From JBHIFE01 sp046760985 (GTDB taxonomy: Bacteria > Chloroflexota > Dehalococcoidia > Dehalococcoidales > RBG-16-60-22): 9,964 nucleotides of DNA. The position numbers were made by a program, and so were the translations under genes. Location of the stretch: the NCBI GenBank assembly GCA_046760985.1, contig JBHIFE010000050.1, positions 1-9,964 of the forward strand. Direction: 5' to 3'. Within the stretch, counting starts at the first letter, position 1. Each line of letters begins with the position of its first letter. Of the stretch, positions 5,417 to 9,964 are shown one piece after another. The notes beneath the pieces were generated by a model. The model saw only the letters and a list, made by a program, of their open reading frames with translations. It ran no database searches and was not told where the DNA came from.

Positions 5417-5818
5417 ATGGTCAGGCTTTCAAAACAAAGAGAGGCGATTCTCAGAGTTCTGAAGAGTACCACTTCCCATCCCACGGCTGATTGGGTCTAT
5501 GAGCAGGTGAGGAAGGAGATACCCCGTATTAGCCTCGGGACGGTTTACCGCAACCTGAGGCTGCTGGCACAAGAGGGAAGTATCCTACAGCTAGACTTTG
5601 CCGGTGCCCCCAGCAGGTTCGATACCAATATCCAGCCTCACGCTCATTTCCTATGTGAGCGATGCGGTCGTATCTTTGACGTAGCTGAGCCGGTATATAA
5701 AGAGATAGATGAGAGGGTAGCCAGAAAAACAGGCTTGGAAATCCTCAATCACCGATTGGAATTTAGCGGGATATGCAAGGATTGTCAGTCTGAAATTAGC
5801 CAAGGGAAATTATTATGA
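5417..5818 (+). CDS. Fur-family regulator, PerR-like
   Basis: This 133-residue metal-dependent repressor has a winged-helix domain at about 1-65 (HPTADWVYEQV, then SLGTVYRNLRLL) and a dimerisation/metal domain after it. All five positions that bind the regulatory metal in Bacillus PerR have counterparts: H21, D69, H75, H77 and D88. D88 is an Asp where Fur has Glu, which favours a peroxide sensor. The structural zinc site is C80-C83 with C120-C123. I chose the ATG at 5417 because a longer frame from 5276 would span the promoter, its operator and the Fur box; 133 residues is normal for the family. No clear Shine-Dalgarno sequence precedes it. It heads the four-gene operon. Metal selectivity cannot be proved from sequence. 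Confidence 0.88.
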   Translation: MVRLSKQREAILRVLKSTTSHPTADWVYEQVRKEIPRISLGTVYRNLRLLAQEGSILQLDFAGAPSRFDTNIQPHAHFLCERCGRIFDVAEPVYKEIDERVARKTGLEILNHRLEFSGICKDCQSEISQGKLL

Positions 5819-6654
5819 TGAGTTCAACACAAAGAGGCTTAATAGTAACTAAAGAGGAACTGATCAAGCAAGCTGGGATAACCAGAGCAATTGGGTGGCA
5901 AAAGCTACTTATCCTGGCTATATTTGCCGCGATTGCCCTCTGTGAATATTTGTTCGCCTACCAAGATGTAGCTTATGGCATCGGGCTGGCGCTATTTCTG
6001 GCTCTGGGGATATACCTCACAATTTCGGTAGTCCGTTTGAGCCAGCCAATAACCGACTGTGCCGGGTCACTTGCACTCATCCCCCTCTATATCCTGTTTA
6101 CCTCCTCCCTCCCCTGGTTCTTTATCAACCAGCAGTACCTTCTCCCAGCGGTATATTCCATCATCATAGCACTATCCCTGTGGCATATCTACCAGAATAA
6201 ACTGAGTCTCAAGGATATCTTCGGCTTCAACAAAGATAAACGCTTGTCTTATTCACTGGTGGGGCTGGCTATTGGGATTGTATTAGGAACGGGGGAATAC
6301 TTTATTCTCCACCCGTCTCCTGCCTTTCCCACTTTTGAGATTAAGTACTTCTTCAAGGATATGCTATACATGCTCTTTTTTGTCGCCCTGGGAGAAGAGC
6401 TCCTATTCCGAGGTCTGCTTCAGAGAGATTTAATGAAAGTTTTCGGGACAAAAGGAGGGCTTATCCTGGCTAGCCTGATGTTTGCGATTATGCACCTCAC
6501 CTGGAGGTCATTCCCAGAACTTGGTTTTGTCTTTATTGCCGGGCTAATACTGGGAGTTTTGTACTGGAAAACGAAAAATCTGGTACTTCCCATTCTAGTC
6601 CACGGGATAAACAATGTCATGCTAGTAGCAGTGCTACCCTACATATTGGGGTAA
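5815..6654 (+). CDS. CPBP-family (CAAX-type) intramembrane glutamic protease
   Basis: This 279-residue integral membrane protein has about eight hydrophobic segments. It shows the three motifs of the CPBP (Abi/CAAX prenyl protease-like) family: GEELLFRGLLQRDL with E194, E195 and R199; FAIMHL with F223 and H227; and HGINN with H263 and N267. These form the active site within the membrane in known members such as Rce1 homologues. Bacterial members cleave membrane substrates or take part in bacteriocin immunity; the substrate here is unknown. Its start overlaps the perR-like stop as ATGA, so translation is coupled, and an AAGGGA lies about 8 bases upstream. It is followed after 7 bases by a sortase-like transpeptidase, which suggests joint action on envelope proteins. 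Confidence 0.9.
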   Translation: MMSSTQRGLIVTKEELIKQAGITRAIGWQKLLILAIFAAIALCEYLFAYQDVAYGIGLALFLALGIYLTISVVRLSQPITDCAGSLALIPLYILFTSSLPWFFINQQYLLPAVYSIIIALSLWHIYQNKLSLKDIFGFNKDKRLSYSLVGLAIGIVLGTGEYFILHPSPAFPTFEIKYFFKDMLYMLFFVALGEELLFRGLLQRDLMKVFGTKGGLILASLMFAIMHLTWRSFPELGFVFIAGLILGVLYWKTKNLVLPILVHGINNVMLVAVLPYILG

Positions 6655-6661
6655 AGAGAAA

Positions 6662-7612
6662 ATGGCAAAGCAAGAGAGAAGCTTACAAGTTAAAGGGAAG
6701 ATATTAGGGGCGGAGAGAAACTTTAAATTGCTAGTTAAACTGGCTATATGGTTCATCATCTCCCTGGCGCTCTCGTTCGTTTTCTTTCGGGAGTTCTGGG
6801 CGAATATAGGGACCATGCTCTCCCCAAGCTGGATATTTGGGTATCATGCTGCTCCCTGGGGTGTATTGGGCTTGTGCGGTATATGGCTGTGGCTCAAGAG
6901 GAAGCAGGTCAGGAGTGAAATGGAACCGGGGCAAAGCTTTGTCTTCATTCCGCTAGGCTTAGCGCTGATAATCGGAGCAATTCTCATGCCCTCCTCTCAA
7001 GACTTTCTGGTATTTCAGGTGCTGCTGGCATCCCTGGGAGTCTTTATCATTCTCTTTGGCAGAGGCGCTCGAATTCCCTCTATCCTGCTAGGTATATACG
7101 GTTTTGCCATCTCTTTTCCGCTCGGGGTAGAGAGGTTTGCTGAGCTTCCTTATTCAATGACAGTAATAAAACCGTTGCTTTGGATACTAACCAGTCTAGG
7201 CTACGCCTTCCAGAACGGGGGACAATGGATACACTTCACCAGCTACTCCGGTGAGCCTATATCAGTGACAGTAACCGCAGCCTGTGCTGGTCCGGTAACC
7301 ATGGGGGTTTTCCTAGCTATATTCACCCTAATGATGCTAGATGTACCACTTCCCCCAAAGAAGGCTGCCTGGCTCTTCCTATTTGGTGCGGTAGGCACCT
7401 GGTTTCAAAGCTTTATCAGGTTAATAATCCTGATGCTGGCGGGCTACCACTGGGGAGAGGAAGCCCTCTGGGCGGCTCACTACTGGACGACATATATCCT
7501 ATTCCCACTATGGTATCTGTTATTCGTCTATATTTACTTCCGGCAGGTGGGGCGATCACCTGAGATAAAAGGGAGACCGGGGTTTAAGTATATACCGGTG
7601 ACGGAAAGCTAA
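6662..7612 (+). CDS. Exosortase/archaeosortase-family transpeptidase
   Basis: This 316-residue polytopic membrane protein has some eight or nine predicted helices. The family's catalytic triad is visible: C208 in TAACAGPVTMGVF, R253 in SFIRLIILML and H273 in AAHYWTTYILFP, each next to a helix as expected. Exosortases and archaeosortases recognise a short C-terminal sorting signal (PEP-CTERM, PGF-CTERM and relatives) on exported proteins and cleave or transfer them. No protein with such a tail is encoded in this window, so the substrate lies elsewhere. The CAG motif and overall form look closer to the archaeosortase side, but I cannot assign a numbered subfamily. The ATG fits well after a GAGA-containing spacer. 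It lies 2 bases before the next gene, in the operon of the PerR-like regulator. Confidence 0.82.
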   Translation: MAKQERSLQVKGKILGAERNFKLLVKLAIWFIISLALSFVFFREFWANIGTMLSPSWIFGYHAAPWGVLGLCGIWLWLKRKQVRSEMEPGQSFVFIPLGLALIIGAILMPSSQDFLVFQVLLASLGVFIILFGRGARIPSILLGIYGFAISFPLGVERFAELPYSMTVIKPLLWILTSLGYAFQNGGQWIHFTSYSGEPISVTVTAACAGPVTMGVFLAIFTLMMLDVPLPPKKAAWLFLFGAVGTWFQSFIRLIILMLAGYHWGEEALWAAHYWTTYILFPLWYLLFVYIYFRQVGRSPEIKGRPGFKYIPVTES

Positions 7613-7614
7613 TT

Positions 7615-8316
7615 ATGGAACTCAACAGAAACAGGAGCATAACAATTAAGATTGCCATTCTATGGCTGGCAATACTGTTGCTGGGCAGCTTCTGGCTTAC
7701 GTTGAAGACAAGCTCAGATATGGCAAGCTTGGTGGTGCTACCCAAGGTTCCCCGAGAGGGGGAACCAGTAATAGCTACCCTCAAGCTGAATAATCCGTCA
7801 TCTCGAGTAACCAGCGTTAGCTATCAACTCTATACTAATGGCGAGCTTATGAGAGAGGGAATTGCTACTTTACCCCCTAGCTCCAGCAGGGTATATCAAT
7901 TCGCCTATAAAAACCCGCTGCCACTGGGAGAACAGATAAACTTCTTGGTCAGGGCGAGCACCTCCGAGGATAATTACGAGCAAATAATTTCCCTCCCCTC
8001 GTATCCGCCGCAGGTATGGTCAAGCTTTGTTTCCTTTGCCTCCTTCTCTACCTCACTGATGAGTTCCTTAGTTTCCATGAGCTACTACCAGAGCACCTTC
8101 GGCTCCCAAATCAGCTTTAATATGGGGGTACTCTTTACCCTTGTCCTAGCCGCACTTCTCATCTTCCTGGAGCTGAGCCAGCCCTTGCTTCAGCAAAGAA
8201 CCATCACTGTGCTGGGAAGACTGCGACTGAGGTTCAGCACGGTTACCTGGATACTGTTCATCATCTTCTTGGGCATCTTCTATACCAGTGTGGCGATGTT
8301 AATCACCAATATTTGA
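7615..8316 (+). CDS. Membrane protein with extracytoplasmic Ig/CARDB-like domain
   Basis: I do not recognise a named family for this 233-residue protein. Residues about 13-30 form an N-terminal membrane helix (or uncleaved signal). Residues about 38-125 look like a beta-sandwich of Ig or CARDB type (PREGEPVIATLKLNNPSS, later PPSSSRVYQFAYKNPLPLGE). A Ser/Tyr/Phe-rich stretch follows (about 130-165). Helices come at about 169-187 and 210-230, with an Arg-rich loop between them (QQRTITVLGRLRLRF). The beta domain would face outward. The gene begins 2 bases after the sortase stop and is the last of the operon, so it is a plausible partner or scaffold of the sortase. It has no visible C-terminal sorting motif and is unlikely to be its substrate. 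It ends 11 bases from a convergent gene, with no terminator in between. Confidence 0.75.
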   Translation: MELNRNRSITIKIAILWLAILLLGSFWLTLKTSSDMASLVVLPKVPREGEPVIATLKLNNPSSRVTSVSYQLYTNGELMREGIATLPPSSSRVYQFAYKNPLPLGEQINFLVRASTSEDNYEQIISLPSYPPQVWSSFVSFASFSTSLMSSLVSMSYYQSTFGSQISFNMGVLFTLVLAALLIFLELSQPLLQQRTITVLGRLRLRFSTVTWILFIIFLGIFYTSVAMLITNI

Positions 8317-8327
8317 GGCAGAAAGAG

Positions 8328-8540
8328 TTAGGTGTAAACAGCAGCCACCACCGCTTCCTTCGGGTTATACTCATTAAAGAATACAACCGCCACCTTCCTC
8401 CCGGTAATCATCTCTGCTGATGGCAGATTCCGCGCTACCGTAACGTCCTCCAGATAAACCTTGTAACTGCCGGCAAGCTGAACAGTAGCAGTGTAATTAC
8501 CGGAATTAAAGCCCTTTAATACTCCTTTTCTTAGTCTCAC
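8328..8540 (-). CDS. Small phage-tail-like (spike/OB-fold) protein
   Basis: This 70-residue protein has alternating strand-like segments (YTATVQLAGSYKVYLEDVTV, GRKVAVVFFNEYNPKEAVVA). They resemble the small beta-barrel proteins that sit beside tail hub proteins in contractile-tail and phage clusters. The resemblance is from pattern, not a domain search. A GTG start at 8540 is fixed by a very strong ribosome binding site 8 bases upstream. It follows the hub-like gene after 21 bases on the same strand, so the two form one transcript. Its stop is 11 bases from the stop of the convergent membrane-protein gene. Confidence 0.6.
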   Translation of the reverse strand: MRLRKGVLKGFNSGNYTATVQLAGSYKVYLEDVTVARNLPSAEMITGRKVAVVFFNEYNPKEAVVAAVYT

Positions 8541-8548
8541 TTATATCG

Positions 8549-8556
8549 CCTCCTTT
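8549..8556 (-). promoter_or_regulatory. Strong ribosome binding site fixing a GTG start
   Basis: AAAGGAGG on the minus strand lies 8 bases before the GTG at 8540. No ATG of the same frame lies near, so this decides the start of the small tail-like protein. Confidence 0.85.
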
Positions 8557-8561
8557 AAGGT

Positions 8562-9964
8562 CTATACTGCTCCCAGCCACAGCCTCTGGTTGTATTCACC
8601 ACGGCGGGGGTGATAAACCAAAGTTAACCCGAGTACTCTCCTCTTCTCCGAGGTAAGTCCAGCCCGGGTATCGGTTATATCTATGACATCATATAACTGT
8701 TGACCGCAGTTAACCGGAATCAGAATAGTGCTGCTGGCAGATTCTATTTCCGCTTCTCTTAGGTAGGCTTCTCCTCTCTGCCGGGCTTTAGCTACGGTGT
8801 CTATGTTTCTGTCCTCAAGTTGTCTCAGTCGGTCATAGAGCCTGCTTATCTCATCCCAGGCAAAAGTATCAACAACAATAAGCTGATCACTTCCAGTATC
8901 ATAGCCTTCTATTTGCACTCGGTTGAGTTCCCAGGCAGCCAGCCGATACCTGCCATCTAAAATTTGATGTTCCTCACCGTAGCTATAGACAGAGTTGTCT
9001 GATGAGAGGGGGTTTACGACATAGGCTTTGCTACCCTCAAAGAACAGGACATCAGGGACGAAGGAGAGCAGCTTCTGGATAACTGTCTCACCACGGTCAT
9101 TAGGACCAATGGTAAAGTCAGGATAGAAGCTAGTGATGGCTGATGACTGAGATTTAACCTCTAACTTCAAGCCCACTCTAGCCAGCACAAAAGTAAGGAT
9201 ATCTTTGACACTCATCTGATTAGAGGCTTTATTCCAGCGGAACTGATGTCTAGCTCTCCAGGTAGCTACTGCTGCCCAGCCATCTTGAGCGTAGAGAATG
9301 AGGCTGGCTTTACCACCTGAGCTGGTATGCTCATAGGCTTCAAGGCTAAAGGTTTGACCCGAACTCACTTCGTTACCGGCAATGGTGCAGTAGCCAGGAC
9401 TGAAGTCCAACTGACAACCGATGTCAAGAGCCGATAGAGTCCCCTGCCCTGGTGAAGCGTACTGCCCTTCATCATTCCTCAGTTGCACGGTTAGCTTACC
9501 CGAGGTCTGTTCCAATTCCTGCCTTACGGCTAGAACATCAGCGGTGAGGTCAAGGCTCTGAGGGGTTAGACTGGCTCTCCATACCCCAGCCGGGTTGGAC
9601 AGCCAGCAATAATCAGCATAGTGAGCTATGGCTAGACCATATTCTGAGGACAGATTGAACGGCACTGGCTCTCGCCACAAATTATCAATGAATTTAGCAT
9701 TAGAGACAGAGTGTGACCAAAAGGGGCGGTTATAGGCTTCGCTGCCGGTGAACTTCTCAACAAAGAAACCCCGGTAAACATCTGGTTTATCCATAAATGG
9801 GCTATGGCATTCAAAATTGCCATCAGATGGAGCTGAGACAAGCTCTTTCAACTCTGACCAGCTACCAGCGGTGACGTCACCGCCATCACCATAAACTAAA
9901 CTCCACAGCTTAAAGTTACCCGATGAATCTTTCCCAGTGACAAGTAGATTCCAGTCGGCATCAT
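8562..9964 (-). CDS. Phage/contractile-tail hub-like protein (N-terminus cut off by window)
   Basis: The frame is open to the right edge, giving 466 C-terminal residues; a TTG at 9851 is internal, not the start. The first visible part (LLVTGKDSSGNFKLWSLVYG, later KFIDNLWREPVPFNLSSEYG and ADYCWLSNPAGVWRA) has short aromatic repeats suggestive of a beta-propeller. The rest resembles tail hub proteins: an LTVQLRNDEGQYASPG strand region, a middle domain (DILTFVLARVGL, ETVIQKLLSFVPDVLFFEG) and a C-terminal part (CGQQLYDVIDITDTRAG, ending GEYNQRLWLGAV). This would form the hub carrying the spike encoded by the next small gene. The assignment rests on overall pattern. A prophage, gene-transfer agent or tail-like particle is possible, and the deciding genes lie outside the window. 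Confidence 0.62.
   Translation of the reverse strand, partial: DADWNLLVTGKDSSGNFKLWSLVYGDGGDVTAGSWSELKELVSAPSDGNFECHSPFMDKPDVYRGFFVEKFTGSEAYNRPFWSHSVSNAKFIDNLWREPVPFNLSSEYGLAIAHYADYCWLSNPAGVWRASLTPQSLDLTADVLAVRQELEQTSGKLTVQLRNDEGQYASPGQGTLSALDIGCQLDFSPGYCTIAGNEVSSGQTFSLEAYEHTSSGGKASLILYAQDGWAAVATWRARHQFRWNKASNQMSVKDILTFVLARVGLKLEVKSQSSAITSFYPDFTIGPNDRGETVIQKLLSFVPDVLFFEGSKAYVVNPLSSDNSVYSYGEEHQILDGRYRLAAWELNRVQIEGYDTGSDQLIVVDTFAWDEISRLYDRLRQLEDRNIDTVAKARQRGEAYLREAEIESASSTILIPVNCGQQLYDVIDITDTRAGLTSEKRRVLGLTLVYHPRRGEYNQRLWLGAV

Noticed and set aside
9851..9851. TTG as the true start of the hub-like protein
   Set aside because: The same frame remains open to the window edge with similar composition, so the start lies beyond position 9964.

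Overview
The window looks like a chromosomal segment of an uncultured bacterium, most likely a Dehalococcoidia-type member of the Chloroflexota. This assignment is an inference, from memory of similar proteins: PurL with two PurS-like domains fused at its N-terminus, the COG2509 flavoprotein, the XRE regulator with its conserved C-terminal tail, and the phage-hub-like protein at the right edge. No RNA genes, CRISPR array or complete insertion sequence were seen.

Left part (1-4219, minus strand). Five closely spaced genes run leftwards: a COG2509 FAD-dependent oxidoreductase, a DUF429 protein, ribosomal protein S21 (rpsU), a GatB/YqeY-domain protein, and the N-terminal 436 residues of a PurS-PurS-PurL purine synthase that runs off the left edge. 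A promoter-like -35/-10 pair ends only about 10 bases before the flavoprotein ATG, so that mRNA may be almost leaderless. A GC-rich palindromic repeat has been inserted in frame into the linker between the two PurS-like domains of purL and is translated.

Middle part (4220-5416). This is a regulatory region around one small XRE-family repressor gene. It holds three copies of a 29-bp element in which a near-consensus -35 and -10 are separated by exactly 17 bp, and that spacer is filled by an inverted repeat. Two copies lie in tandem before the XRE gene and one lies before the next operon. A diverged duplication of about 65 bp lies further upstream of both promoter regions, and reads on the minus strand as two decayed versions of a small protein.

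Right-centre part (5417-8316, plus strand). A tight four-gene operon encodes a PerR-like Fur-family metalloregulator, a CPBP/CAAX-type intramembrane protease, an exosortase/archaeosortase-family transpeptidase and a three-helix membrane protein with an extracytoplasmic beta-rich domain. The operon promoter carries the XRE-type operator in its spacer and a perfect 11-1-11 Fur/PerR box just downstream of the predicted transcription start. The architecture suggests envelope protein processing or anchoring under two regulators, an XRE repressor and a metal or peroxide sensor. This is the best candidate here for an undescribed system.

Right edge (8328-9964, minus strand). A large protein resembling a phage or contractile-tail hub enters from the right edge and is followed by a 70-residue spike/OB-fold-like protein. 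They probably belong to a prophage or tail-like particle cluster beyond the window.
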